Origin: Streptomyces davaonensis JCM 4913 | GTDB lineage: Bacteria > Actinomycetota > Actinomycetes > Streptomycetales > Streptomycetaceae | Reading direction: 5' to 3' | Assembly (NCBI RefSeq): GCF_000349325.1 | Contig: NC_020504.1 | Coordinates: 6,854,053-6,918,052, forward strand | Length of the DNA: 64,000 nucleotides | Program-made: the position numbers and the translations under genes | Shown here: positions 7,997 through 19,234 of the stretch, piece after piece | Position numbering within the stretch: position 1 is the stretch's first letter | Layout of the letters: every line of letters starts with the position of its first letter | Notes under the pieces: generated by a model | Told to the model about the DNA's origin: nothing | The model's database searches: none | The model's input: the letters and a program-made list of their open reading frames with translations, nothing else

Positions 7997-10900
7997 ATGG
8001 CCCAGCCCCTCCTCCGCGATGTCATCGACATCAAGAAGAAGATCTCCACTTCCGACTTCGTGCTGTCGCTCGCCGAGGCGACGACCCCGGAAGGCGCCCA
8101 GAACGCGCTCAAGGACTACGTCGTCACCGAGCGGCTGCTGGAGAACTTCGACGAGGCGCTGGCCCTCATCAAGTCCTCGCTGGACGGACACCGCTCCAAG
8201 GCTGCCTACCTGCACGGCTCGTTCGGTTCCGGTAAGTCGCACTTCATGGCGGTGCTCTACGCGCTGCTCAGCGGCGACTCGGCCGCCCGTGCCCGTACCG
8301 AGTTCGACCCGGTGCTGACCAAGCACGAGTGGCTCACCACGGACGGCAAGAAGTTCCTGCTCGTGCCGTACCACATGCTCGGCGCGAAGGCCCTCGAACA
8401 GCGGGTGCTCGGCGGGTACGTCACGCACGTCAAGAAGCTGCACCCGGACGCCCCGACCCCGCAGGTGTACCGGACCGACTCCCTCTTCGCCGACATCCGG
8501 GCCAACCGCTCCAACTTCGGCGACGAGGCAGTCATCCGCCGCCTGGGCGGCGGTGACGCGGGTGACGACGAGACGGACGAATGGGGCGAGGGCTTCGCCT
8601 GGACCCCGCAGCTCCTGGACGCCGCGCTCGCTGCCGAGGAGGACCACGAGGGGGGCACGCCTCTCGACCTCCGCAACCCCTCCACCCCGGCCGAGCTGCG
8701 CGCCAAGCTGGTCAACGACGCCGCAACGAACCTCTTCCCCGGCTTCGCCCAGAACGCCGCCGAGAACGAGCACGGCTTCATCTCCCTGGACGCCGGTCTG
8801 TCCGTCATCGCCGAGCACGCCAAGTCGCTCGGCTACGACGGCCTGATCCTTTTCCTGGACGAGCTGATTCTCTGGCTCGCGACCCTCATCCACGAGCAGA
8901 AGTTCGTGGCCCGCGAGGCCAGCAAGATCACGAACTTCGTCGAGGGCGGCGACGCCCGACGTGCCATTCCCGTGGTGTCGTTCATCGCCCGCCAGCGCGA
9001 CCTGCGGGAACTCGTGGGCGAGGAGGTGTCCGGCGCGGCGGAAGCCTCCATCCAGGACACCCTGAACCTGGCCTCCGGCCGCTTCGACAAGATCACCCTG
9101 GAGGACCGCAACCTCCCGCAGATCGCCCACGCGCGCATCCTCAAGCCGAAGGACGCCGAGGCGGAGCGGCTCGTCGACGCGGCCTTCGAGCAGACCAAGC
9201 GGGTCGGCACCCAGGTCTGGGACACCCTCCTAGGCTCGGAGAAGGGCACGACCGGCGCGGACGCGGAGTCGTTCCGGCTGACGTACCCCTTCTCGCCGGC
9301 GTTCATGGACACCCTCGTCCACATCTCGTCCGCGCTGCAGCGTTCCCGTACCGGTCTCAAGCTGATGGGCCAGCTGCTCGCCGACCACCGCGACGAGATT
9401 CGGCTCGGCCAGCTCATCCCCGTCGGCGACCTCTACCCGGTGATTGCGGAGGGCGGCGACAAGCCGTTCACCGACAGCCTGAAGGTCGTCTTCGAGGCCG
9501 CCGACAAGCTCTACAAGACCAAGCTGCGGCCCTACCTCCTCAGCTCGTACGACATCACCGAGGACGACGTCAGGCAGTACCGCACCAGCCCCGAGACCGT
9601 CACCGACCCGCAGCGCGCCAACCGCTGCCGGATGTTCATCGGCGACAACCGGCTCGTGTGCACCCTGCTGCTGTCCGCGCTCGCGCCCAGCGTGCCCTCG
9701 CTGGCCGAGCTGACCATCCGGCGGCTCGGCGCGCTGAACCACGGGTCCGTGCTCGCGCCCATCCCGGGCGCCGAGGTCGGGATCATCAAGAACAAGGTCG
9801 CCGAGTGGGCGGCCAGGTTCCCCGAGATCAAGGAGACCGGCACCGACGCCAACCCCGGCGTACGGCTGGAGCTGTCCGGCGTCGACGTCGACTCGGTCAT
9901 CGCCAACGCTCAGGTCAACGACAACCCCGGCAACCGGGTCGCCCTCGCCCGGCGCCTGCTGTCCGAGGAACTGGGCGTCGAGCACGGGCAGTTGAGCGAC
10001 CAGCTCGGCTTCACCTGGCGCGGTACTTCCCGTACCGCCGAGATCGTGTTCGGCAATGTCGCCGACGAGGACGAGCTGCCCGATCACGACCTGATGCCGC
10101 AGGAGGACGGCCGCTGGCGGATCGCCATAGACCTCCCCTTCGACGAGGGCGAGTGGGGGCCGGTCGACGACGTCAACCGCATCCAGCGGCTGCGTGAGCG
10201 CCAGCAGGGCGAGCGGTCCCGTGTCGTCGCCTGGCTGCCCGCGCACCTGTCCGCCCAGCGCTTCGCCGACTTCCGGCGGCTCGTCGTCATCGACAAGGCC
10301 CTCGCCGACGAGCATCGCTTCGACACCCAGTACGCCGGCCACCTCAACGCCGACAACCGCAGCCGCGCCAAGGGGCTCCTCGAAACCCAGCGCGAGGCCC
10401 TGCTCAAGCAGGTCAAGGGTGCCTTCAAGCAGGCATACGGGCTCGCCCAGAAGCAGCCGGCCGACGTCGTACCCGACTTCGAGGACCATCTTGTCCCGCT
10501 GCCCGACGTGGACGGACTCACCCTGGCCTTCGGGCAGAGCCTGCGCGACGGCATCCGGCACGTCGCGGGCAAGCTGCTCGCCCACCAGTACCCTGCGCAC
10601 CCCGACCTCGACCCCGACGGGAGCGGTGTCGCCGTCAAGGCGGCCGACACCAAGAAGGTGTTCGCGCACGTCCGGGACGCCGCCGAGGCGCGTGACGGGC
10701 GGGTGGAGGTCCCGGCCGCCGACCGCAGACTCATGCAGCGGATCGCGGGGCCGCTGCGCCTCGGGCAGCAGAAGGAGGCGTACTTCGAGCTGTCCCGCTA
10801 CTGGGCCGACCACTTCCGCCAACTCGCCAGCGCCCGGGGCGTCACCGGGGATCTGTCCCTGATCACGCTGACTGACTGGACTGACAAGCCCGACCCGCGC

Positions 10901-11881
10901 GGCCTGCCCGACTTCCTCGCGCGGCTCGTCGTCGCCGCGTTCGCCGAGATGGACGATCGGGTGTGGGTGCGCGGCGGCACCGTCCTCGATCCCGCGCCCG
11001 AAGTGTCCGCGATCAAGGACCATGACGCGCTGCGCAGCCAGCCGCTGCCCACCGAGTCCGACTGGGACACCGCACGGCAGCGCTTCGAGACGGTCTTCGG
11101 GGCGAAGGCGCCGGCCCTGCGGCGCGGCCGGATGGTCAACCAGTTTGCCCGCCAGATCATCGAGGCTGCCCGCGCCCACCGCGACTACGCGGCCGACCTG
11201 GTGCACCAACTGGACGCCCACGCCTCCTTCCTCGGCCTCGACCAGACTGCCGACACCGGACGCCTCGCCCTCGCCCGGCGCTCCCTGCAGCTCCTGGACG
11301 CCGTCACGGCGGAGGCCGGCAAGGGTGCGGCCGGGGCGAAGAAGACCGTGGAGGCCCTCGCCTCCTTCGACCTGGGCCACACGAGTGCCGACCGATATGG
11401 GACCTCCATCAAGCAGGCCCGCAGCGTTGCGGAAGCGGTCGCCTCCGCCCCCTGGAGCACCCTCGAACTCGCCGCCGGACTCGGCCCCGAGGGCGCGGCG
11501 CTGCTCGACTCGCTGCGCAACGTCGCCCGTGACGACCAGCGCACCGCGGACCTGCGCGACGCACTGGCCCGCACCCAGCGTGAGGTCGTCGCCCTGGCGA
11601 AGCGTGCCCAGGCCGCCGCCACCCTGCCGCCCGCACCCGTCGCGCCGCAGCCCACGGCCGACGACCTGTCCCTGAACACGTCGACCAGTGACCCGCGCAT
11701 CCCGTACACCTCACAGGAGCCTGCCGCCCCGGCCTCCTCCGGCAGCGGCTCGGCGCGAACGGCCGGTGGCCGCCGTACGACCGTGGCACGCGCCGCCGCC
11801 GACCTCCAGGCGGAACTGTCCGAACTGGCCGCCCGCCACCCCGACGCGACCATCGAGATCACCTGGAAGGTCGTGGAATGA
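7997..11881 (+). CDS. pglY: BREX-2 ATPase PglY (BrxC-like)
   Basis: A 1294-residue P-loop ATPase, the BREX-2 equivalent of BrxC. Walker A (GSFGSGKS) is at residues 74-81 and Walker B (LILFLDEL, Asp288-Glu289) follows; the long remainder is helical with a Pro/Ser/Thr-rich linker near the C-terminus (about 1210-1260). The ATG at 7997 ([15 protein letters not shown]) was chosen because the open frame upstream to 7880 is not protein-like and Pgl/BrxC proteins begin with a similar short lead-in. The stop overlaps pglZ by ATGA. It cooperates with PglX and PglZ in the BREX complex that blocks phage replication. Confidence 0.95.
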   Translation: MAQPLLRDVIDIKKKISTSDFVLSLAEATTPEGAQNALKDYVVTERLLENFDEALALIKSSLDGHRSKAAYLHGSFGSGKSHFMAVLYALLSGDSAARARTEFDPVLTKHEWLTTDGKKFLLVPYHMLGAKALEQRVLGGYVTHVKKLHPDAPTPQVYRTDSLFADIRANRSNFGDEAVIRRLGGGDAGDDETDEWGEGFAWTPQLLDAALAAEEDHEGGTPLDLRNPSTPAELRAKLVNDAATNLFPGFAQNAAENEHGFISLDAGLSVIAEHAKSLGYDGLILFLDELILWLATLIHEQKFVAREASKITNFVEGGDARRAIPVVSFIARQRDLRELVGEEVSGAAEASIQDTLNLASGRFDKITLEDRNLPQIAHARILKPKDAEAERLVDAAFEQTKRVGTQVWDTLLGSEKGTTGADAESFRLTYPFSPAFMDTLVHISSALQRSRTGLKLMGQLLADHRDEIRLGQLIPVGDLYPVIAEGGDKPFTDSLKVVFEAADKLYKTKLRPYLLSSYDITEDDVRQYRTSPETVTDPQRANRCRMFIGDNRLVCTLLLSALAPSVPSLAELTIRRLGALNHGSVLAPIPGAEVGIIKNKVAEWAARFPEIKETGTDANPGVRLELSGVDVDSVIANAQVNDNPGNRVALARRLLSEELGVEHGQLSDQLGFTWRGTSRTAEIVFGNVADEDELPDHDLMPQEDGRWRIAIDLPFDEGEWGPVDDVNRIQRLRERQQGERSRVVAWLPAHLSAQRFADFRRLVVIDKALADEHRFDTQYAGHLNADNRSRAKGLLETQREALLKQVKGAFKQAYGLAQKQPADVVPDFEDHLVPLPDVDGLTLAFGQSLRDGIRHVAGKLLAHQYPAHPDLDPDGSGVAVKAADTKKVFAHVRDAAEARDGRVEVPAADRRLMQRIAGPLRLGQQKEAYFELSRYWADHFRQLASARGVTGDLSLITLTDWTDKPDPRGLPDFLARLVVAAFAEMDDRVWVRGGTVLDPAPEVSAIKDHDALRSQPLPTESDWDTARQRFETVFGAKAPALRRGRMVNQFARQIIEAARAHRDYAADLVHQLDAHASFLGLDQTADTGRLALARRSLQLLDAVTAEAGKGAAGAKKTVEALASFDLGHTSADRYGTSIKQARSVAEAVASAPWSTLELAAGLGPEGAALLDSLRNVARDDQRTADLRDALARTQREVVALAKRAQAAATLPPAPVAPQPTADDLSLNTSTSDPRIPYTSQEPAAPASSGSGSARTAGGRRTTVARAAADLQAELSELAARHPDATIEITWKVVE

Positions 11882-14793
11882 CGGACACCGTCGCCGCCGC
11901 TCCGGGCGCCGTCCGGCTGAACACCGCGACTGTCACCCAGTACCTGTCCTCGCAGTCCTCCCTAGCCGCCTCCCTGACCGCTGACGGCGGGGGCAGGCGC
12001 CGGGTGGTGCTGCTGCGGTCCGCGCCCCAGTGGGACGGGCCGGCCGAACCAGCCTGGGGCGAGGGCCGCACGGCCGGTGTCGCGGTGGCGCCGTCGCCGC
12101 TCGCGGTGCACGAACTCGTCCTCGACCATCTGGCGGGCCGCCGCCGCGGCCCCGCCGTGCTGGTCGTCCTCACCGACCGGGAACAGGGCGAACTCGACCC
12201 GGCGATCCTCGCCCGCGTCCACAAGCTGCGCGTCGACACCGTCGACAGCTGGGACGTCGTCCGCGAGGCGTTCGGCGCCCGGCAGATCGACCCCCGGCTC
12301 AAGGACGTCAACTGGGCCGCCGAGGCGCTTCTCGACGCGACCCCGCCCGGCGGCTGGCCCGCCGTCCCTGGCGGCTGGCTGTCCCGCCAGTACGCCCTCA
12401 CCGCGCTCGCCCAGCGCCGCCTGCGCCTGGGCCGCTACGACACCGAGGACGGCCCGCGCCGCCCGGGCGACGACCGGCTCGACGCCGGGGCCCTGCTGCA
12501 CTGGTCGACCCGGCCCGGCGCCCCCGAACGGTTCCTCACCCTGCGCGGCCCCGAGCGGGCGGGACTGACCGCCTTCCTCGGTGAGGAGGACCAGGCGGGC
12601 CTCGCCGGACGAGCCCTGCTCGCCCTCGTCGACGCCGAACGCGGCGCGGACGCCGCCGCCTTCGGCCTGGTGTGCACCGCCCTGTGGAGGCATGCCGCCC
12701 CCGCCCCCGAGACGTACCAGGCCCGGGGGCGCGCCGAACGCTACTTCGGGGACCGGCCTCCGGCACTGGGTGAACAGCTCGACGCCCTGGTGACCGTCTT
12801 CGGGCAGACCGCCGAGGAGTACGTCACCGCGTTGCTGGCGGCCGGGCACCGCTCCGGTGGAGGCGAAGCCGATCAGGCCCGCGAGGCACGCCGCACCACC
12901 GGCACCGTGCTGGACCGCGCGGCCGTACTGGCCCGCCAGTTCGGCGCGGAACACGCCGTCGCGGCGAGCCCCGTTCTGCGCGGTGGTCTCGACGCCCGGT
13001 TCACCGCGGTCGGCCAGGCCCTTGCGTCGGGTGACACGGCCGCGGTCGGGGACGCCGTACGCCTCCTGCAGGACCATCGGCTCGCCGTGGAACCCGAGGA
13101 GTCGGCCCGTGTCGAACGTGCCCGCATGGGAGAGCGCCTCGCCCGCTGGCTGGCCACTGACCCGTCCGCCGACGCCCTCACCGTCGCCGACGCCATACAG
13201 CGGCACGTCGACGAGACCGGCTGGGTGGATCTCGCCCTGGAGCACATCGAAGCGGGCGGCGACCGGGACCCCGTTCTCAAGGCCGCCTACGACACGCTCG
13301 GCACCCGCGTCAGGGTCCGCCGTCGGCAGATCGACGCGTCGTTCGCCGCAGACCTGGGCTCCTGGACGCAGGCCGGTACCCAGCCGGGGCGCATGCTCAC
13401 CGTGGAGACCTTCCTCGACCGCGTGGTCGGACCGCTCGTCCAGCGGGGGGAGGAACGACGGGTTCTGCTGCTCGTGCTCGACGGCATGAGCGCGGCCATA
13501 GCGAACGAACTGGGGGAGGAACTGCGCAGTTCCTGGGCGGAGTTCGATCCCCTTCCCGTGGAGGGTGCACCGCTGCGGCGGGCGATGGCCGCCGCCCTGC
13601 CCACCGTGACGGCCGTGTCCCGCACCTCGCTCTTCGCGGGCACCCTGATGAAGGGGACCCAGGCTGACGAGAAGCGGCTCTTCCCCGCGCTGAAGCTGTG
13701 GGGCGGGGCCCCGGCCGCCGTCTTCCACAAGGACGACCTGCGCACCGAGACCGCGGGCGACACCTTCGGCCCGGCGCTCACGGAAGCGCTCGCCGACGGC
13801 AGGACCCATGTCGCCGTCGTCCTCAACGCCATCGACGACCGGCTCGCCAAGGAGCAGAAGCTCGGCGACGGCGCCTGGCGGGTCGACGACGTACCCGGCC
13901 TGCGCGACCTGCTGAGAGCGGCGGTGGAGCAGGGCATGGCGGTCCTCCTCACCAGCGACCACGGTCACGTCGTCGACCGGCACGGCACGAAGGTCGACAC
14001 CGCGGCCGATCCCGCGTCCGCACGCCACCGCCTGCCCGGGGCGGGACCACTCGCCGAACGGGAGATCACCCTCACCGGACCGCGCGTCGTGTGGCCCGAG
14101 CCGGGCGCTTCCGTCGTCGCGCTGTGGGACGCCGACTCCCGCTACACCGCCCTCAAGGCCGGCTACCACGGCGGGGCCTCCCTCGCCGAGGTCACCATCC
14201 CCGTGCTCGCCTTCCTGCCCTTCGGCGCTGAACCCCCGAAGGGCTGGCGGGAACTGGGCGACCAGAAGCCGACCTGGTGGGTTCCGGAGGAGGCCGGCAG
14301 GCCGCTCCCGGACGAGCGCGCGGCTCAGACGGCCGCCGCGGCCGCGGCCGCGAAGAAGGCGACCGCGAAGCCCCGGAAGAAGCAGCCCGACCTCGACACG
14401 CTGCCGGAGGCGCTCTTCGACGTGGAGCTGACGGCCGGGGGAGAAGATGCCCTGCTCACGCCGACGGTCGTGTCGAGGACCGAGACGCTCGTCGCGACCC
14501 TGCTCGACTCGGAGACGTACCAGGCCCAACTGGGCGGTCTGGCACGCAAACCCCAGCAGGAGCAGGTCCACAAGGCACTGGCCGCGCTGCTCGACGCGGG
14601 TGGCACCCTGCCCGTGACCGCGCTCGCCCAGCGTGCCGGCATGCCCACCACCCGAGGCGACGGCTTCGCCGCCGTCCTGCGACAGCTCCTCAACTACGAC
14701 GGCGTACAGGTGCTGGAAACCCTGCCGGACGGACGCACGCTGCGGCTCCATGAGCCGCTGCTGCGCGAGCAGTTCGCCCTCCGAGCGGGCTGA
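11878..14793 (+). CDS. pglZ: BREX-2 phosphatase-superfamily protein PglZ
   Basis: A 971-residue PglZ, the hallmark BREX protein with an alkaline-phosphatase-superfamily fold. The metal-binding first aspartate is in LLVLDGMS (Asp535), and the SDHGHV motif (Asp694, His695, His697) sits near the end of the domain. An Ala/Lys-rich linker at about residues 815-840 precedes a C-terminal winged-helix-like region. ATG 11878 overlaps the pglY stop (ATGA), so pglYZ is one translationally coupled unit. A strong hairpin follows the stop. In BREX, PglZ is required for defence; a metal-dependent hydrolase role is inferred from the fold. Confidence 0.95.
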   Translation: MTDTVAAAPGAVRLNTATVTQYLSSQSSLAASLTADGGGRRRVVLLRSAPQWDGPAEPAWGEGRTAGVAVAPSPLAVHELVLDHLAGRRRGPAVLVVLTDREQGELDPAILARVHKLRVDTVDSWDVVREAFGARQIDPRLKDVNWAAEALLDATPPGGWPAVPGGWLSRQYALTALAQRRLRLGRYDTEDGPRRPGDDRLDAGALLHWSTRPGAPERFLTLRGPERAGLTAFLGEEDQAGLAGRALLALVDAERGADAAAFGLVCTALWRHAAPAPETYQARGRAERYFGDRPPALGEQLDALVTVFGQTAEEYVTALLAAGHRSGGGEADQAREARRTTGTVLDRAAVLARQFGAEHAVAASPVLRGGLDARFTAVGQALASGDTAAVGDAVRLLQDHRLAVEPEESARVERARMGERLARWLATDPSADALTVADAIQRHVDETGWVDLALEHIEAGGDRDPVLKAAYDTLGTRVRVRRRQIDASFAADLGSWTQAGTQPGRMLTVETFLDRVVGPLVQRGEERRVLLLVLDGMSAAIANELGEELRSSWAEFDPLPVEGAPLRRAMAAALPTVTAVSRTSLFAGTLMKGTQADEKRLFPALKLWGGAPAAVFHKDDLRTETAGDTFGPALTEALADGRTHVAVVLNAIDDRLAKEQKLGDGAWRVDDVPGLRDLLRAAVEQGMAVLLTSDHGHVVDRHGTKVDTAADPASARHRLPGAGPLAEREITLTGPRVVWPEPGASVVALWDADSRYTALKAGYHGGASLAEVTIPVLAFLPFGAEPPKGWRELGDQKPTWWVPEEAGRPLPDERAAQTAAAAAAAKKATAKPRKKQPDLDTLPEALFDVELTAGGEDALLTPTVVSRTETLVATLLDSETYQAQLGGLARKPQQEQVHKALAALLDAGGTLPVTALAQRAGMPTTRGDGFAAVLRQLLNYDGVQVLETLPDGRTLRLHEPLLREQFALRAG

Positions 14794-14801
14794 CAGCCTT
14801 C

Positions 14802-14834
14802 GGGGTGCCTCTGGCGTTCGTGTCGAGGCACCCC
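14802..14834. terminator. Hairpin between convergent pglZ and CBS-HEPN gene
   Basis: GGGGTGCCTC (14802-14811) pairs perfectly with GAGGCACCCC (14825-14834) around a 13-nt loop. It lies in the 47-bp gap between the pglZ stop and the stop of the opposite-strand gene, so it probably ends transcription from both sides. There is no long T run, as is common in high-G+C actinobacteria. Confidence 0.7.
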
Positions 14835-14840
14835 GCCGCT

Positions 14841-15887
14841 TCAGGCCACGAACGCCCTCAGCACCTTCGCGAACGTCGTCAGCTCGTCGATCATCTCCTG
14901 CGGCAACGGCTTCTCGTCGAAGTGGGCGATCCGGTTGCGAATGTCCTTCACTCGCTTCAGGCGGCCGATGAACTGTTCCCTGGGCATGTTGGGCCATTTC
15001 AGGGCTTCCCAGTTGGCGTCGGCGCGTTCGGCCAGCGACGTCTTCGTCTGGTCGCCGTCCAGGAGTTTCAGATAGTCGCCGAACATCAGGTCGGAGACCT
15101 GGCCGGTGCGGTGCTCGGGCTTCTTGTTCGTCTGGACGGCCTTGATGGTCTCCTCGTCCAGTGCCGCACCCAGACAGCGGCGCAGCAGGGACTCGATCTC
15201 CCCGACGATGAAGAAGGGCCGCGCCGCGCCCTCGAAGCGGTCGGTGACGTCCGCGGCGGTAACGATGCCCGAGAGACAGCCGTCGTCGCCTCGGACCAAG
15301 AGATACCCGTGTTCGCGGATGACCGGCAGGGCGGAGAAGAACTCCTGGCGGGTGTCGGCGACCGGAAGGGAGTCCTTCTCCATCGCGTTGTCCAGCGTCG
15401 GCTGCTTGCCCGCCTCGTACATCTTGGCGACGGACCCCCAGGTGACCACCCCGTGGATCTGCGCCATGCCGGTGGTCACCGGGACCTGTGCGAGTCCCTT
15501 CGTGCGCATCAGGAACGTGGTCTGGGCCAGGGGCGTACCGGGACCGACGGACACCAGGCCGCGCCGTGCCGACGGAATGTCCCCGAGCAGCAGACGTTGC
15601 GGAAGGGCGGCCGAGGGCAGGGCCTCCTCCGTCTCGTCCGCCTCCACGTCGGCGGGGTCGGCCTGTGCAGGGATGGACGCGAGCGGTACCACGTCGACGT
15701 TGCTGCGCTGGCCGCAGACGGCGAAGTCCGGCAGAGTCGTCAGCCCGGCGTCCGTGAGCGCCTGCGAGATGCGGTGCACCGTCCGGTGGTCGCGGACTCT
15801 GACCTGGAACAGGTCGAGAATGTCCTGTACGGGGACGGTCCTGCCCTTGAGCGCGGCGAGGTCCTGCCCGCTCGGTGTGGTCGTCAT
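14841..15887 (-). CDS. CBS-domain protein with C-terminal HEPN-like RX4H motif
   Basis: A 348-residue protein in three parts. The N-terminal 100 residues are winged-helix-like (VHRISQALTDAGLTTLPDF). A tandem CBS module spans about 105-230 (QVPVTTGMAQIHGVVTWGSV, then GYLLVRGDDGCLSGIVTAAD). The helical C-terminal domain ends with KRVKDIRNRIAHF, in which Arg317-x4-His322 matches the RX4H signature of HEPN ribonucleases. CBS pairs usually bind adenosine nucleotides, so the layout suggests a nucleotide-gated HEPN effector; this is inference. The start overlaps the DUF262 stop by ATGA, so the two proteins are made together, antiparallel to and inside the BREX cluster. I do not recognise a named family for the full architecture. 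Confidence 0.75.
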   Translation of the reverse strand: MTTTPSGQDLAALKGRTVPVQDILDLFQVRVRDHRTVHRISQALTDAGLTTLPDFAVCGQRSNVDVVPLASIPAQADPADVEADETEEALPSAALPQRLLLGDIPSARRGLVSVGPGTPLAQTTFLMRTKGLAQVPVTTGMAQIHGVVTWGSVAKMYEAGKQPTLDNAMEKDSLPVADTRQEFFSALPVIREHGYLLVRGDDGCLSGIVTAADVTDRFEGAARPFFIVGEIESLLRRCLGAALDEETIKAVQTNKKPEHRTGQVSDLMFGDYLKLLDGDQTKTSLAERADANWEALKWPNMPREQFIGRLKRVKDIRNRIAHFDEKPLPQEMIDELTTFAKVLRAFVA

Positions 15888-17719
15888 CGGGCGTCGCCCT
15901 CCGCGAGGTCACGGAGCATGGTCCTCTTGCCCATGGCGGCGTGCACGAGGTCCTGCAACTGCTTGGAACGGTCGTTGTAGAACCGTTCGTAGTTGTTGTC
16001 GCGGAGCGCTTCCGGATCGATGAGGTGGGTGGCGAGTACGTCGTCGAACCACTCGGGGCGCATGTCGGAGGCCGCGACCATGGTGGACAGGTAGGACGAC
16101 GGTGCCCCAGTCATGTCCATCGCCGCGCGGTAGGACAGAGGGGTCTTGTTCACGATGGAGTTGGTGGGCAGGCCCTCACTGTTGCCCCGCCGGAACCAGG
16201 TCTTGGGGAAGATCTGTCGGACGTCCACGCTGTACTCGTCCAGCCTGCCGGGGCTGAGCGGGCTGTCCGTGTGGTGCCAGTCCACCGCCCCTTGCTTGAT
16301 GAGCAGGGCGTAGATGCCCTTGTAGGCGGCGCTGTTGCGGGTGGTGAGGCTGTCGAGACGGTCGGCGAAGAAGAACGCGTCCGTGACGGTGTCGGGTGCC
16401 CGGTCGTCCTGCGCGATCCAAGGGACGAGCTGCTCGACGTCACGGGTGAAGCGGGTCTCGGTGGAGCCGCCGTACATCTCGCCAAGGACCCCGCACCAGT
16501 ACCACTGCTCGGTCCTTTCCTCCGCTCCCAGGCCGTCCAGTGCCGTGTCGAGGATGGCGCGGACGGCCGCGAGCGGGACGAGCTGTGTCTTGTACGGCAG
16601 GTCGTTCGGGCGGACGATGCACTGGCGTTCCAGGAAGTCGCCCACCCAGGCGAAGGCGTCAGCGAGTTTCGGCGCCAGCCGGATGAAGTCGTCCAGCGGG
16701 AGGTCCAGCAGATCCCTGCGCTTGCACGACACCGTCGCCCCGGTGCCCGCCTGCTTCCGCTCCCAGGTGCGTACCAGAGCGATGGACTGCAGGAAGTCGA
16801 TGCTGCTCAGCCCATTCTCGACGCTGCTGTCCAGACGGCCGAACACTGGGTACTTGGCCGCCAGCCCCTGCTTGATCTCCCGCCACACTTCGGGGAGCTG
16901 GTAGTAGTCCCCGGTCCGCTCCACGTACTCGCGATCCCCGGCGTAAGTCGCGGTAAGCAGTTCGAAGACGTTCAGGGGCACACCGCCCGTGTTGACCCGC
17001 TCGAACACCGCGCAGACCGCGTCCATGGAGGTGGACGAGGCCAGCCGGATCATCGGGACCTGGAAGGCACGGATCTGCTGAAGGACCGACTCGTCGAACT
17101 GGCCCCACAGACCCCAGTTCTGGTTCTCGTCCGCCTTGACGTACGACATCATCCACTGGTTCACGCGCTGCGCATCGAAGACGAGATGCAGAGGGAAGAG
17201 ACCGGCTGCGCACTCGCCCTCCGTTGTGCTCAGATCCAGCACAACCGTGCGGTTGAAGTCGGTGCGGAGCACCTTGTCCGCCGGGACGGACAGGATGGCC
17301 TCGTCGCGGTCCACGGACGGGCCGACGGCCTTCGCGATGTCGACGTAGTACCAGCGCTCGATGGGCTTGCCACGGGCGTCCGCGGTTTCCACCGGGGCAT
17401 CCAGCCACAGGGCCTGGAAGAGGGAGGTGAGGCGCTGCTGCCCGTCCAGCAGGAGGAGGTCCGCGGCCGGATCCCCGTCCGGGCGTGCTCCGGTGAGCGT
17501 TCGAGAGCGGAATCGGGTGGCGCCGCCGGTCTGCAACGTCATCACCACGCCGAGCGGATAATCCAGCGTCACTGTCGCGATGATGGCGCGGATCCGGTCG
17601 TCGTCCCACTTCCAGTTCCGCTGGAAATCGGGCAACTGTAAGGAGCCCGATGCCACGTCCGCGAGGACATCTTTCAGCTTCACATTGTCGAGTGCCGCCA
17701 CGTTCGTCCCACTCCCCAC
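15884..17719 (-). CDS. DUF262/DUF1524 GmrSD-like protein
   Basis: A 611-residue protein whose N-terminus carries the ParB/Srx-like DUF262 motifs (LQLPDFQRNWKWDD at 28-40; LLLLDGQQRLTSL with DGQQR at 92-96). GmrS-type proteins use this domain with NTP to recognise modified DNA. The C-terminal part resembles DUF1524, including the segment NSIVNKTPLS, but where nuclease members have His-His before IFP, this one reads DVRQIFPKTW. The His-Me finger therefore looks inactive. GTG 17719 is the longest start; GTG 17703 (VAALDNVKLKDVL), with a good GGGGAG upstream, may be the true one. It is cotranscribed with the CBS-HEPN gene and divergent from brxD. Confidence 0.85.
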   Translation of the reverse strand: MGSGTNVAALDNVKLKDVLADVASGSLQLPDFQRNWKWDDDRIRAIIATVTLDYPLGVVMTLQTGGATRFRSRTLTGARPDGDPAADLLLLDGQQRLTSLFQALWLDAPVETADARGKPIERWYYVDIAKAVGPSVDRDEAILSVPADKVLRTDFNRTVVLDLSTTEGECAAGLFPLHLVFDAQRVNQWMMSYVKADENQNWGLWGQFDESVLQQIRAFQVPMIRLASSTSMDAVCAVFERVNTGGVPLNVFELLTATYAGDREYVERTGDYYQLPEVWREIKQGLAAKYPVFGRLDSSVENGLSSIDFLQSIALVRTWERKQAGTGATVSCKRRDLLDLPLDDFIRLAPKLADAFAWVGDFLERQCIVRPNDLPYKTQLVPLAAVRAILDTALDGLGAEERTEQWYWCGVLGEMYGGSTETRFTRDVEQLVPWIAQDDRAPDTVTDAFFFADRLDSLTTRNSAAYKGIYALLIKQGAVDWHHTDSPLSPGRLDEYSVDVRQIFPKTWFRRGNSEGLPTNSIVNKTPLSYRAAMDMTGAPSSYLSTMVAASDMRPEWFDDVLATHLIDPEALRDNNYERFYNDRSKQLQDLVHAAMGKRTMLRDLAEGDAR

Positions 17720-17884
17720 CCTGGCGTATGTACGGAGAGTGATTCCAGCAGCGTCTCCAGGTGACCGTCAACCGGTTCAACGAAGTGGGCGCCTCGCCAC
17801 GGTGCCGCGTCAAGCGCGGACCGGCCAACGGCCGCAATCCGGTCTCCGTACGGGCGTGCTTGTGGAAATGGAAGACTGGTTCTT

Positions 17885-19234
17885 GTGAGCACCCCCGGAT
17901 CCCAGCGCCCCGCACAGGTGAGCGCCGCCCGCCGCCGTACCGTCATCGACGCGCTGCGGCGCGGAGCCGTGCCCGACAGCGGACTCGACCTGCTGGCCAC
18001 CGGACTCGACCGGTTCGAAGCGGCCCAGGACGCGGAACTGGACGCCGTGGCGTCCGGCGGCTCGGTGTTCAAGGCCGTGCGGGGTGAGTACGGGTCTGGC
18101 AAGACGTTCTTCACCCGCTGGCTGGGGGAGCGAGCCAAACGCCGCAACTTCGCCGTGGCCGAGATCCAGATCTCGGAGAACGAGACCCCGCTGCATCGGC
18201 TTGAGACGGTCTACCGGCGGCTCACGGAACGGCTCACCACCTCCAGTTTCCCGCCCAGCGCGCTGCGGCCCGTTGTCGACGCCTGGTTCTACGCCCTGGA
18301 AGAGGACGCCCTCGCGGCCGGCGCGACCGAGGAGGATCTTGCCAGCGAGGTGGAGAAACTGCTCGCCGCACGGCTCGCCGAGGTCTCCCGGCACGCCCCG
18401 TCGTTCGCCACGGCTCTGCGCGGCTACCGGGCCGCCCTCGCGGATGGCGACGAGGCGACCGCTGCGGCCGTCCTGGCTTGGCTCGGCGGTCAACCGCACG
18501 TCGCCGCCTCTGCCCGCCGGACCGCCGGGGTACGCGGCGACCTCGACCACTTCGGTGCGCTCGGGTTCCTGCAGGGTCTCCTCACCGTGCTGCGTGACTC
18601 CGGGCACACAGGGCTGTTCGTCGTCCTCGACGAGGTGGAGACGCTCCAGCGGGTCCGCTCCGACGCCCGCGACAAGGCGCTCAACGCGCTGCGGCAGCTC
18701 ATCGACGAGGTGCACTCGGGCCGCTTCCCCGGCCTCTATCTGGTCATCACGGGCACCCCGGCCTTCTACGACGGTCAGCAGGGCGTGCAGCGGCTGGCCC
18801 CGCTCGCTCAGCGGCTGGCCACCGACTTCACCACCGACACGCGCTTCGACAACCCTCGCGCGGTACAGATCAGGCTTCCCGGCTTCAACCAGGAGTCCCT
18901 GGTAGGACTAGGCCTCACCATCCGTGACCTGTACGCCGGTGCCGCAGAAATGCCCGAGCGCGTGCGAAAGGTCGTCGACGACGCGTATGTCGCCGACCTC
19001 GCGGTGGCCGTCGGCGGGGCGTTGGGCGGGAAGGTCGGGGTGGCCCCCCGGCTGTTCCTGAAGAAACTCGTCGGGGACGTGCTCGACCGTGTGGACCAGT
19101 TCGACGACTTCGACCCCCGCCAGCACTACCGGCTCACCGTCGCCGGCAGCGAACTCACCGACGTCGAGCGGAACCTGGCCGCCACGGTCTTCGGAGATTC
19201 CGCGTCGGCCGATGACATCGACCTGGAGCTGTGA
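17885..19234 (+). CDS. brxD: BREX-2 ATP-binding protein BrxD
   Basis: A 449-residue AAA-type ATPase characteristic of BREX-2 and related subtypes. Walker A GEYGSGKT is at residues 67-74 and Walker B VVLDEVE centres on Asp249-Glu250. ITGTPAFYDG (sensor-like) and RLPGFNQESL follow. The start is GTG at 17885. The stop overlaps the next gene by GTGA, marking a brxD-brxHI operon. The 165-bp gap to the divergent DUF262 gene should hold promoters for both. The protein probably loads or drives the partner helicase. Confidence 0.93.
   Translation: MSTPGSQRPAQVSAARRRTVIDALRRGAVPDSGLDLLATGLDRFEAAQDAELDAVASGGSVFKAVRGEYGSGKTFFTRWLGERAKRRNFAVAEIQISENETPLHRLETVYRRLTERLTTSSFPPSALRPVVDAWFYALEEDALAAGATEEDLASEVEKLLAARLAEVSRHAPSFATALRGYRAALADGDEATAAAVLAWLGGQPHVAASARRTAGVRGDLDHFGALGFLQGLLTVLRDSGHTGLFVVLDEVETLQRVRSDARDKALNALRQLIDEVHSGRFPGLYLVITGTPAFYDGQQGVQRLAPLAQRLATDFTTDTRFDNPRAVQIRLPGFNQESLVGLGLTIRDLYAGAAEMPERVRKVVDDAYVADLAVAVGGALGGKVGVAPRLFLKKLVGDVLDRVDQFDDFDPRQHYRLTVAGSELTDVERNLAATVFGDSASADDIDLEL

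Noticed and set aside
11962..15912. 1316-codon open frame antisense to pglZ
   Set aside because: Typical high-G+C shadow frame; no domains, and the sense strand has clear PglZ motifs.
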